DNA of 64,000 bases from CAXXOK01 sp963674895 (GTDB taxonomy: Bacteria; Bacillota; Clostridia; Christensenellales; Aristaeellaceae): NCBI GenBank assembly GCA_963674895.2, contig CAXXCY010000003.1, forward strand, positions 992,001 to 1,056,000. The letters run 5' to 3'. The notes beneath the pieces are model-generated. The model saw only the letters and a program-made list of their open reading frames with translations. It did no database searches and was not told where the DNA came from. How positions within the stretch are numbered: position 1 is the stretch's first letter; each line of letters begins with the position of its first letter. Below, piece after piece: positions 8,497-16,219 of the stretch. The translations under genes were made by a program, and so were the position numbers.

Positions 8497-9084
8497 ATGA
8501 TGACGGAAGGTGTCATTCTGGCAGCGGGTTGTTCCAGCCGTACCGCACCCGACTGCAAACTGGCGTTGAGGCTTGACGGGCTGACCGTGCTAGAACGCAG
8601 TATTGGGAGCATGTTACCTTTTTGCTCTCACATTTTTGTTGTGACTGGCGCGCATAAGAAGCTTGTTGCGGGTATTGTGCAGGATCAGGAAGATATTTTG
8701 TTGGTGGACAATCCGGATTTTCTACATGGAATGTATGGATCGATAAAAGCCGGGCTGCGATTTACAACCGGCGACAGAATATTGATATTGCCAGGCGATT
8801 GCCCGTTTGTTGCACCGGAGGTTTTTGCTGCACTGCTTGCGGCTGAAGGCGAAATCGTGTTGCCTGTATGGCAGGGACGTGCGGGACATCCGGTTTTGCT
8901 GGACCGCTCTATCCTGCCCAGCATTTTACTGGATGATTGCAACGAAAGCCTTCATCAGTTCATTTCGGCTCATACTCATACTTGTGTTCCAGTTCATTGC
9001 GCCGGTATTCTGCAGGATATAGATACCAAAGAAGAATACCGACAGGCACTTCTCCAGCTGGCGGAAATGAACGACGGGAGGTGA
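8497..9084 (+). CDS. MocA-like molybdenum cofactor nucleotidyltransferase
   Basis: 195 residues of the MobA/MocA NTP-transferase fold. The N-terminal nucleotide loop reads GVILAAGCSSR, and the metal-binding GDCPF motif lies at about residue 98. A GHPVLLDR segment follows, typical of MocA and related proteins. In this context it probably attaches CMP to molybdopterin to make the dinucleotide cofactor used by the following hydroxylase. The lysine-bearing loop is SSRTAPDCK, differing from the common SxRMGxxK, so substrate choice could differ. ATGATG at 8497 follows a weak AGGTAAAG site. The 3' end overlaps the ribosome site of the next gene. Confidence 0.8.
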   Translation: MMTEGVILAAGCSSRTAPDCKLALRLDGLTVLERSIGSMLPFCSHIFVVTGAHKKLVAGIVQDQEDILLVDNPDFLHGMYGSIKAGLRFTTGDRILILPGDCPFVAPEVFAALLAAEGEIVLPVWQGRAGHPVLLDRSILPSILLDDCNESLHQFISAHTHTCVPVHCAGILQDIDTKEEYRQALLQLAEMNDGR

Positions 9085-11219
9085 TTGATATATATACGAT
9101 CAAAGAACCAGCGGTACGATTTGACTTCGACGACAAGGTCACAGGGAAGGCGCAGTATTGTGCAGACTTGCATTATGATGGGATGTTGTATGCCAAAACT
9201 GTCCGATCCGATAAAGCGCGCGCGTGGATCCGGTCGGTGCACATACCGCCGCTGCCGCAAAACTATTATGTAATCAGCTACCGGGATATCCCGGCGATAA
9301 ACGCGGTTCCCATCGTAACGGATGATCAGCCGTTTTTTGCGGAAGATGCCGTAAACTACATCGGTGAGCCGATTTTGCTCGTGATCGGCTCCGACCGGGA
9401 AGAGCTGAACCGCTTGGCGCAGCAGATACAAATCGTATATGAAGAGCGGCTGCAGATACCTACATTGGAGGATGCGATCTCCCGTACGGAAGACTTTATT
9501 TTCGGCGATAAGCCCTGGTTTGTTGAATACCAATACGAGAAAGGCGATATAGAGAGTGTTATTCCGCAGGCTGTCCGTATTGTTGAGGATGAATTTAGCA
9601 CAGGATATCAGGAGCAGGCTTATCTGGAGCCGCAAAGCGTACTGGCGGTTTATAAAGACGGCGTCATCACCGTGCAAGGATCCATGCAGTGCCCCTATTA
9701 TATCAAAAATGCGCTTAGGCATGCGCTTGGATGGAGCGATGACCGTATTCGGGTCATTCAGTTGCCGACCGGCGGCGCGTTCGGAGGCAAGGAAGAATAC
9801 CCTTCCATTCCGGCGGTGCATGCCGCGCTCGCGGCGATTAAGTCAGGGAAACCGGTGCAATTGGTATTTGACCGCCAGGAAGATATCCTGTGTACAACCA
9901 AGAGGCATCCAGCGGTTATTCGTATAAAAAGCTACCTGGATGAGCAAAACCACATTTTAGCGCGTGATATTGAAGTGCTGACGGACGCGGGCGCGTATGC
10001 CGGTTTATCCAGCGTTGTACTACAGCGGATGATCTATTCCATAAGCGGCGTGTACAAAGTGGACAATTTGCGGGTTCTTGGGCGGGCCTATGCTACGAAC
10101 AAGGTTGTCAGCGGCGCCTTCCGCGGCTTTGGCGGACCGCAGGCGTTTTTTGCCATAGAAATGCATATGGAACATATCGCCAGGCAATGCAGCGTTGATT
10201 CCATCAAGCTTCGGCGCGAACATTTCCTGCATCAGGCGGATACCACGTCAACCGGCGGATGCCTGCACAGCCCTGTACGTCTAGATGAAATGATGGATAC
10301 GGTATGTAAACTGTCCGGCTACAAAGAGAAGCGCCGGCGAGCAAAGAACGGCTCTAAACTTCAGGGTATCGGGTGCTCATTCGTTTTTCATGGCTGCGGT
10401 TTCACCGGCGCAGGCGAGCGTGACCATATCCAGGCCCGTGTACGTCTGCGTAAGGAAGCAGATGATACGGTTCGTATCCTGACTTCCAGCACTGAGATGG
10501 GCCAAGGCGCGATGACCACGCTGAGCAAGATTGTGGCGCAGACATTGAATATCCCCTTATCGCACGTTCGCAACAACTATGCGGATACCAGGGATTGCCC
10601 GGATTCCGGCCCAACGGTTGCTTCCCGCACCGTATTGGTCGTAGGTAAATTATTGCAAGATGCCGCCATGCAGCTAAAGCAGCATTGGGAAGAAAAGGAA
10701 TACGAGACGGAAGTCCGGTTCAGTTACCCTGAAGATTTTCATTGGGATAAGGAACGGCATACCGGCGATGCCTATCTGGAGTATTCCTGGGGCGCAAACG
10801 TGGTAGAGGTTGAGGTAGACCCCGTGACGTATGCTTATACCGTTACCGGAACCTGGGCGTCATATGACATCGGAACGGTTATTGACGAAAAAATCGTGGA
10901 GGGGCAAATAGAAGGCGGCATGGCGCAGGGCTTGGGCTATGGGGCGATGGAAGCGTTGAATATCATAGACGGCAAGCCGCTTCAATGCAGCTTGACAGAC
11001 TATATATTGCCGACTTCGCTGGATTTTCCCCCGGTGGCAGTCCGCCTGATCGAATCCGAATCCTCTATCGGCCCTTTCGGCGCCCGCGGGGCAGGCGAGA
11101 TCACGATGGTCGGCACGGCGCCTGCGCTGGCGGCTGCTATTGAGAACGCTATCGGAAAACCGGTAACGAAGCTGCCCGTTACACCGGAATATATCATGGA
11201 GCTGATGACACATGACTGA
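9081..11219 (+). CDS. xdhA: molybdenum hydroxylase large subunit (xanthine dehydrogenase type)
   Basis: About 712 residues of the aldehyde oxidase/xanthine dehydrogenase molybdopterin-binding subunit. Visible hallmarks are KVTGKA near the N-terminus, GGAFGGKEE, the FRGFGGPQ segment whose Arg in xanthine dehydrogenases contacts substrate, and the C-terminal GARGAGEI with the expected catalytic Glu. It should hydroxylate a purine or similar heterocycle using water and pass electrons to the 2Fe-2S and FAD subunits. The start is uncertain: the frame runs back to 8937, but homology begins near 9093. GTG 9081 lies inside the GGGAGG site, and the best-spaced codons downstream are ATT and ATA. The 3' end overlaps the next gene by eight bases. 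Confidence 0.85.
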   Translation: MIDIYTIKEPAVRFDFDDKVTGKAQYCADLHYDGMLYAKTVRSDKARAWIRSVHIPPLPQNYYVISYRDIPAINAVPIVTDDQPFFAEDAVNYIGEPILLVIGSDREELNRLAQQIQIVYEERLQIPTLEDAISRTEDFIFGDKPWFVEYQYEKGDIESVIPQAVRIVEDEFSTGYQEQAYLEPQSVLAVYKDGVITVQGSMQCPYYIKNALRHALGWSDDRIRVIQLPTGGAFGGKEEYPSIPAVHAALAAIKSGKPVQLVFDRQEDILCTTKRHPAVIRIKSYLDEQNHILARDIEVLTDAGAYAGLSSVVLQRMIYSISGVYKVDNLRVLGRAYATNKVVSGAFRGFGGPQAFFAIEMHMEHIARQCSVDSIKLRREHFLHQADTTSTGGCLHSPVRLDEMMDTVCKLSGYKEKRRRAKNGSKLQGIGCSFVFHGCGFTGAGERDHIQARVRLRKEADDTVRILTSSTEMGQGAMTTLSKIVAQTLNIPLSHVRNNYADTRDCPDSGPTVASRTVLVVGKLLQDAAMQLKQHWEEKEYETEVRFSYPEDFHWDKERHTGDAYLEYSWGANVVEVEVDPVTYAYTVTGTWASYDIGTVIDEKIVEGQIEGGMAQGLGYGAMEALNIIDGKPLQCSLTDYILPTSLDFPPVAVRLIESESSIGPFGARGAGEITMVGTAPALAAAIENAIGKPVTKLPVTPEYIMELMTHD

Positions 11220-11706
11220 GACGGTGTCTTTTATTCTCAACGGCAATACGGTACGGCTGGAAACGGATCCGCTGCGCCGCCTGCTGGATGTTCTGCGGGA
11301 CGATTTTCATCTGACTAGCGCGAAGGAAGGCTGCGGGCAGGGCGAGTGCGGCGCGTGCGCCGTGTTAGTAGACTGTAAACTGGTCAACAGCTGCCTGCTG
11401 CCTGTGATCGCCGCGGCGGACCGAGAGGTGATCACAATCGAGGGATTTCGTGAAACGAGACGCTTTCTAGTTCTTCGGCAATGTTTTGAGGAAGCCGGGG
11501 CTGTGCAATGCGGGTTTTGTACGCCTGGAATGCTGATGGCCGCCGAAGCGCTGCTTCTCAATAATCCTACGCCAACGGAAGAAGAGATCCGTATCGGATT
11601 ATCCGGCAATCTATGCCGCTGTACTGGGTATACAGCCATTGTGAAAGCTGTCGCAGCCGCCGCAAAGGAGGGATCCGGGCTATGGGCCGCGCATACCATC
11701 CTTTGA
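11212..11706 (+). CDS. xdhC: molybdenum hydroxylase 2Fe-2S subunit
   Basis: 164 residues with two 2Fe-2S domains. The plant-ferredoxin-like site is CGQGECGACAVLVD with a fourth Cys in NSCLLP. The C-terminal four-helix site is GFCTPGM followed by CRCTGYTAI. This is the electron relay between the molybdenum centre and FAD. Its stop lies 25 bases into the FAD-subunit gene, whose start is set by the ribosome site rather than by the earlier open frame. Confidence 0.92.
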   Translation: MTETVSFILNGNTVRLETDPLRRLLDVLRDDFHLTSAKEGCGQGECGACAVLVDCKLVNSCLLPVIAAADREVITIEGFRETRRFLVLRQCFEEAGAVQCGFCTPGMLMAAEALLLNNPTPTEEEIRIGLSGNLCRCTGYTAIVKAVAAAAKEGSGLWAAHTIL

Positions 11707-12518
11707 ACCTTAAGGATGCCCTTCGGATTCGCAGCACAGAACAAACGTCGGTTTTAGCAGGCGGCACCGACTGGATGATCAGACAGAAGCGTTTATTATC
11801 TGAAGGCTGCTCCGTATTGTACATTGGTCAGTTAGAGGAACTGCGGCGTATTGCAGGAGACGACGAGACGCTGCATATCGGAGCGGTTTGTACGCTTTCC
11901 GACTTGCTTTCAAGTCCGCTGGTTCCGGAGTATCTGAAAAAACCGCTTGCTGAAATGGCTTCTCCGGCAATCCGCAATATCGCCACAATTGGGGGCAATG
12001 TGTGCAACGCTTCTCCTGCGGCGGATACGCTGCCAATGCTATACGCACTTGACGCGGACATTTGCTTGCGGTCCGCAGAGGGTGAAGAAATCGTTCCGGT
12101 GCAGGACTTCATTTTGGGTCCCGGCAGAACAAAGCTTGATAAAAATCAAATACTGACAAGCATTCGTATCCCGGTTCAATACGAATGGGCATGTACGTAT
12201 AAAAAGCTCGGTATGCGCCGGGCAAACAGTCTTTCAAAGCTTTCCTTCTACGCAATTGCCGTTCATGCGGATGCCTGTTTACATGACGTTCGGATCACGT
12301 TTGGCGCGGTAGCCCCCACCGTTGTTCGTTGCCGGGAAGCGGAGCGGAAGATTCTTTCCGGCAATAATGATGCAAAAGATGATGTAATACAAAGAGTATC
12401 TGCGCTATATGATGAACTGCTGCAACCGATTGATGACGTTCGTTCAAACAGCAAATACCGCCGTACCGTTTCCCTGCGCTTGCTGGAACAGTATTTAATC
12501 GAGGAGATGAACCTATGA
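11682..12518 (+). CDS. xdhB: molybdenum hydroxylase FAD-binding subunit
   Basis: 278 residues of the FAD-binding domain 5 family (CoxM/XdhB). The first FAD loop is VLAGGTDW and the second IATIGGNVCNASPAAD, both classical. A CO-dehydrogenase-flavoprotein-like C-terminal domain follows. It accepts electrons from the 2Fe-2S subunit and passes them to NAD or another acceptor. The chosen ATG 11682 follows AAGGAGG ten bases upstream and leaves a 25-base overlap with the Fe-S gene. Its stop overlaps the next membrane gene by four bases, so all are one operon. Confidence 0.9.
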   Translation: MGRAYHPLNLKDALRIRSTEQTSVLAGGTDWMIRQKRLLSEGCSVLYIGQLEELRRIAGDDETLHIGAVCTLSDLLSSPLVPEYLKKPLAEMASPAIRNIATIGGNVCNASPAADTLPMLYALDADICLRSAEGEEIVPVQDFILGPGRTKLDKNQILTSIRIPVQYEWACTYKKLGMRRANSLSKLSFYAIAVHADACLHDVRITFGAVAPTVVRCREAERKILSGNNDAKDDVIQRVSALYDELLQPIDDVRSNSKYRRTVSLRLLEQYLIEEMNL

Positions 12519-13138
12519 AAAAATATATTCCTACCATCTTTTTTTGGGGCGCCGTCTGGGGAATTTGCGAAGCGACGATCGGGTATGCGCTGCACCTTGC
12601 GGCAGTTGCATTGCCCGGGCTTCCGGGCGCATTGATGTTCCCTGTAGGCTTTTTTTGCATGTACCAAGCAAGAAAGACCTCCGGGAAGAGTGCGGCTCCT
12701 TTTTACATCGCTGCAGTTGCAGCGTCGATCAAATTGGCGGACTTTTTAATGTCCGGGTATGACGCCATCCGTATAGTCAATCCAGCGTTGTCTATTTTAC
12801 TGGAAGGTTTGGCTGTTACGGTAATCTATTCTATCTTTATCACTTCCAACCGCGTAAGAGACTACCTGAAGGTGCTTGGTATGGGCGTTTTGTGGCGTGC
12901 GCTGTTTTCGGTGCACCTGTTTATCATTTCCCTGTTTGATTTGCCAGCAGGCCTGGTAACAAGCGGCGCAGGTACATTGCTGCGCTTCTTGCTGCTCGAA
13001 AGTTTTTATAACAGTCTAATCATATATGCAGGACTATTGATAGCAAAAAAAATACCAGTGCATCACTCCAGCACCGTCCGTCCGATTGCTGCCTTATCCG
13101 CCTGCCTTATTGCAGTTGGTATGCAGATACTTATATAG
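12515..13138 (+). CDS. integral membrane protein of unknown function in hydroxylase operon
   Basis: 207 residues with about six hydrophobic segments and almost no soluble domain. Small and aromatic residues dominate the first helix (FFWGAVWGICEATIGYAL). The ATGA overlap with the FAD-subunit gene ties it to the hydroxylase operon. Size and topology would fit a small-molecule uptake component such as an ECF-type S subunit, perhaps for a purine or cofactor precursor, but no motif proves this and no ECF ATPases are nearby. Confidence 0.6.
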   Translation: MKKYIPTIFFWGAVWGICEATIGYALHLAAVALPGLPGALMFPVGFFCMYQARKTSGKSAAPFYIAAVAASIKLADFLMSGYDAIRIVNPALSILLEGLAVTVIYSIFITSNRVRDYLKVLGMGVLWRALFSVHLFIISLFDLPAGLVTSGAGTLLRFLLLESFYNSLIIYAGLLIAKKIPVHHSSTVRPIAALSACLIAVGMQILI

Positions 13139-13142
13139 GCAT

Positions 13143-13631
13143 ATGCTGCATATAATTACTGGAGAGATCAACTCCGGCAAAACCACATTGATCAAAGAGC
13201 TGTTTCTTCAAAATAACAGGTTTGCGGGTGGTATTCTTAGCGAGAAGCTTTTTATAAATGGAGACTTTTGTGGATATAGGCTGCTCCATTTGCAGAGTGG
13301 GAAAACGATGGATCTGGCAGTCCTTCGGGATTTATTTCATGAGCAATTCCATGAAGCATATAGATACGGATTATTTGTTTTTTCATCCGAGGCAATCCGT
13401 TTCGGCACAGATTCGATACGATCGTTATGTGCTGATCCGGACACTTTCTCCATATTTCTAGACGAAATCGGACCGCTGGAACTGCAAGGGCAAGGATTCG
13501 CCGCTGTATTGCCTGATTTGCTCCATTCCGGCAAGGAGTTATATATTACCGTTCGCAGTAATTGCTTGCGGAAGTTTCTTCTCATGAATAATATAAAGCA
13601 TTATCATATGATCACAACAAATCCATCCTAA
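13143..13631 (+). CDS. THEP1-like nucleoside-triphosphatase
   Basis: 162 residues of the KAP/NTPase_1 (THEP1, DUF2478-like) P-loop family. Walker A is GEINSGKTT at 7-15 and Walker B is FLDEIGPLELQGQGF; the DEIGPLEL phrase is characteristic of this family. It starts four bases after the membrane protein stop, so it is the last gene of the hydroxylase operon. THEP1-like proteins hydrolyse nucleoside triphosphates in vitro, and relatives occur near molybdenum-cofactor genes. A role in cofactor delivery is plausible but is inference. The frame extends back to 13086, but ATG 13143 is where homology begins. Confidence 0.75.
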   Translation: MLHIITGEINSGKTTLIKELFLQNNRFAGGILSEKLFINGDFCGYRLLHLQSGKTMDLAVLRDLFHEQFHEAYRYGLFVFSSEAIRFGTDSIRSLCADPDTFSIFLDEIGPLELQGQGFAAVLPDLLHSGKELYITVRSNCLRKFLLMNNIKHYHMITTNPS

Positions 13632-13935
13632 GGGAAAATATATCATATGTTATGGTACTCTATTGTACTATTGTACAGTCTGTGAACTGGGCTAATACGC
13701 CGTCATTTCAGCAATGTGATATAATGGTACAAAAGCTATCCCAGATTATATATGTACAGATATCCTTCCGCCGTTCCCCAAATTCCGAACACGCCGGTAC
13801 ATAGCAATAAAAGGCAGATTTATTTGTTTCAGACAGATAAAATATGGTAATCAATATAGTATAAGCGGTTGCTAGAACTCCGCCGGACCGCCGGCGATTC
13901 CGCAAACCGGCAAACGCAATAAGGGAGGATCACGT
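13632..13935. other. non-coding gap before ohr
   Basis: No gene seen. A TG-A-TATAAT extended -10 element lies at 13717-13725, without a matching -35. The upstream segment repeats TATTGTAC twice around 13672. OhrR-type operators are built on TACAAT/ATTGTA half-sites, so regulation of ohr from here is possible but the spacing does not match the known box. The gap ends with AAGGGAGGATCAC, the ohr ribosome site. Confidence 0.35.
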
Positions 13936-14355
13936 ATGAAATCTTTATACTCAACAACGGCAGTTTCTTCAGGGGGACGTTCCGGAAACGTTGCGGTCAA
14001 CGGTACTTCCCTGGCCTATGAAATGTCTCCGCCACCGGAAATGGGAGGAATAAAGCCGGGCGTCAATCCGGAGCAGCTGTTCGCGGCCGGATATGCCGCG
14101 TGCTTCGGAAGCGCCCTGCAGCATGTGGTGAGAGTCAGAAAGCTGCACATCCCTGCGCCGGACGTCCGTTTGACCGTCGGCATAGACAAAGACGAAACGG
14201 GCGGCTATTATCTCAGCGCAGAGATCGTAGGAATTTTCAAAGGAATCGACCCGGGTTTGGCGGACGAGATCGTCAAAGAGGCCCATACCGTCTGTCCGTA
14301 TTCGAAAGCGACCATGGGAAATATTGAAGTCACGCTGTCTTCCGTCGTCGAATAG
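13936..14355 (+). CDS. ohr: Ohr/OsmC family organic hydroperoxide reductase
   Basis: 139 residues, the standard Ohr length. The two redox cysteines are in place: one in YAACFGSAL on the central helix and one in VCPYSKAT near the C-terminus. The N-terminal LYSTTAVSSGGRSGNV strand is the usual Ohr opening. It reduces organic peroxides with thiol or lipoyl cofactors in the cytoplasm and would protect an anaerobe during oxygen exposure. A strong GGGAGG site precedes the ATG. It stands alone, with non-coding sequence on both sides. Confidence 0.92.
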   Translation: MKSLYSTTAVSSGGRSGNVAVNGTSLAYEMSPPPEMGGIKPGVNPEQLFAAGYAACFGSALQHVVRVRKLHIPAPDVRLTVGIDKDETGGYYLSAEIVGIFKGIDPGLADEIVKEAHTVCPYSKATMGNIEVTLSSVVE

Positions 14356-14763
14356 CCATCGGATCAGTTTGCGACAGTGAAAGGCCGCCTGAAGCGTATC
14401 GAATGGAAAGCCGAACGCAGTCCGGCAACGATATGGTACGCGGCGCCCCTTGTTTCCATACCAATCGTTATGCAAGATCATAGACGATCTTCCAGCCGTC
14501 TTTGGGTATTGAACTGCCCATGGGGCAGATCGTCGGTTGGTCGGTTCCTCCGTCTGTTTCGGTGCGTTTTCCGCAGCGCCGAACGTTCGTTTGTTGCGGT
14601 ACGCGGACCGGGGAAACCCGTCTGCAACAAAGAGAGCCATTATGCATTCGGTTTTGCGGTACTTGTTTAGCGTTCCAAGGTTAGGCAACACAAGCATAAT
14701 CCCAATCGGGCTGCCTTTCAGGGCCGCCCTTTTTTGTGCGCGTTATCATTTTCTCCATCCCCA
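14356..14763. other. non-coding gap downstream of ohr with weak terminator
   Basis: No supported gene; several short frames overlap here but none has a ribosome site or recognisable content. Near the end, GGGCTGC at 14708-14714 pairs with GCCGCCC at 14723-14729 (one mismatch) and is followed by six T residues, a weak rho-independent terminator for plus-strand transcription. The remainder shows nothing I can identify. Confidence 0.45.
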
Positions 14764-14802
14764 TTGACATATATATCTTTATGATATATCATATAGATAT
14801 AT
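14764..14802 (+). promoter_or_regulatory. padR promoter overlapped by 32-bp palindrome
   Basis: TTGACA (14764-14769) and TATCAT (14787-14792) are separated by 17 bases, a good sigma-A promoter. Bases 14771-14802 form an almost perfect palindrome around the core ATGATATATCAT, with outer arms ATATATCTTT and ATAGATATAT differing at one position. The dyad covers the spacer and the -10, as expected for an autorepressor operator. PadR proteins typically bind such AT-rich dyads at their own promoters. Confidence 0.75.
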
Positions 14803-14822
14803 TCTTGGAAAGAAGGCTGAGC

Positions 14823-15392
14823 ATGAGCGAATCCGGCGGAACCTCCAAATACGTGATCCTGGGGATGCTTTCGCACGCGCCGCTGACCGGCTACAGCATC
14901 CGCAAATGGATTAAACACGAATACAGCCATTTCTGGCAGGTGAGCTTCGGGCAGATTTACCCAACCCTGAAGGAGCTTGTGCGCGAAGGTCTTGCCCAAA
15001 CCGGCGGGAATGCGGACAGCGTCAACGGGCGCAGGCAGATCGTTTACGGCATCACGGACGCAGGCCGGAAAGCGCTCAGGGCTTGGCTTCTCAAAGAGCC
15101 GGACGTCGAAAAGCTTCGCTACGAAATCCTTCTGAAAATCTCCTTCGGCGACCACACTACGCCGGACGTGCTGCTCAAGCATCTGGACGGTTTCATCATG
15201 CGGCAGGAGGCGGTGCTCAGCGAAATGCGGGAGGCGCTCGCCATGCTCGAACGGCTCGGATCGCGGCCCGAGGCGGACCACGCCTACAGCCGCCTGACCG
15301 CGCTGTGCGGCGTGTACCACTATTCCGCCATGCGGGATTGGGCTTTGGAAGCAAGAAAATATATAACAGAGAAAGAGGCTGATCCACAATGA
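14823..15392 (+). CDS. PadR family transcriptional regulator
   Basis: 189 residues. The winged helix-turn-helix is at about 8-90: KYVILGMLSHAPLTGYSIRK, then QIYPTLKELVREGL, then the wing GRRQIVYGITDAGR. A C-terminal helical dimerisation domain of about 90 residues follows, as in longer PadR proteins. It should bind the palindrome at 14771-14802 and repress itself and the overlapping downstream gene. The ATG follows GGAAAGAAGG. The effector is unknown. Confidence 0.92.
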   Translation: MSESGGTSKYVILGMLSHAPLTGYSIRKWIKHEYSHFWQVSFGQIYPTLKELVREGLAQTGGNADSVNGRRQIVYGITDAGRKALRAWLLKEPDVEKLRYEILLKISFGDHTTPDVLLKHLDGFIMRQEAVLSEMREALAMLERLGSRPEADHAYSRLTALCGVYHYSAMRDWALEARKYITEKEADPQ

Positions 15393-16102
15393 GGCAAAGA
15401 ATCCGCAAAGGTATACTGACGTTCTCCGCGCTGCTGTTTCCGCTGACCTTCTTCTTCCTGTCACCGTACCTGATCGTGATGGCCGCCGTGCAGGGCGTAC
15501 TGAGCGGAAGCGCCATCCTGTTCGGCTCGCTGTTCGTATTCTCCATTTTCTTCAGCCGCCTTTACTGCGGCTGGCTCTGCCCCGGCGGCGCGGTTCAGGA
15601 CTATATATCGGCAGCCAACGGCCGCCGTTGGAACAGCAAGGGGAAAAACCTCTCCAAATACCTGATATGGGCGGTATGGTTCGGCTTTATCGTATTCCTT
15701 TGGGTGAAGAACAAGCCGCTGAGCGCTAATCCCATGTTCAAATTCGAAATTGACCCGCAGTACCTCGTTGTCTACGTGATCGTCGTCTCGATTATCTTCC
15801 TGTTCACATTGCTTACCGGCCGGCGGGGCATGTGCCACAGCATCTGCTGGATGGCTCCGTTTATGATCATCGGCGAAAAGATTGCTGACCTCCTGCATAT
15901 CCCCCGGTTCCGGCTGAACGCCGATCCGGGCCAGTGCGTCTCCTGTGGCAAGTGCACCAAAAACTGTCCGATGAGCCTGGATATCGGCGCGATGGTGAAG
16001 GCCGGAAAGCCGGATTCACTAGAGTGCATCCAATGCCTGGCGTGCGTGGACAGCTGCCCGCAGCATGCCATCGGCTGCGGAATGCTCCCCAAGCGTCGCT
16101 GA
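15389..16102 (+). CDS. membrane-bound 4Fe-4S protein, NapH/CcoG type
   Basis: 237 residues. Four to five membrane helices carry the family motif FSRLYCGWLCPGGAVQDY, and a second cysteine pair lies in RRGMCHSICW. The cytoplasmic tail has two ferredoxin clusters: CVSCGKCTKNCP and CIQCLACVDSCP. This suits electron transfer between the membrane and a soluble partner. The ATGA overlap with padR shows co-transcription and co-regulation. No reductase partner is adjacent, so its electron acceptor is unknown. Confidence 0.88.
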   Translation: MRQRIRKGILTFSALLFPLTFFFLSPYLIVMAAVQGVLSGSAILFGSLFVFSIFFSRLYCGWLCPGGAVQDYISAANGRRWNSKGKNLSKYLIWAVWFGFIVFLWVKNKPLSANPMFKFEIDPQYLVVYVIVVSIIFLFTLLTGRRGMCHSICWMAPFMIIGEKIADLLHIPRFRLNADPGQCVSCGKCTKNCPMSLDIGAMVKAGKPDSLECIQCLACVDSCPQHAIGCGMLPKRR

Positions 16103-16150
16103 GAAACGCCTGGCGCACAAGGAAAGCTTCTACCGTGCGGATTCGCAACA

Positions 16151-16190
16151 AAGCCCCGCTCCGTGACCGACGGAGCGGGGCTTCGCTTTG
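16151..16190. terminator. terminator between convergent genes
   Basis: A 14-bp perfect stem (AAGCCCCGCTCCGT at 16151-16164 with its complement at 16170-16183) has a five-base loop. It lies between the plus-strand Fe-S gene and the minus-strand sugar permease, and probably stops transcription from both sides. U-tracts are short on both strands. Confidence 0.75.
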
Positions 16191-16219
16191 GAGGAGGAGT
16201 GCCCTGAAATGAAACGCCG

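Noticed and set aside
13969..14697. Minus-strand frame of 242 codons over ohr and the following gap
   Set aside because: Its C-terminal half is antisense to ohr and the rest has no motif or ribosome site.
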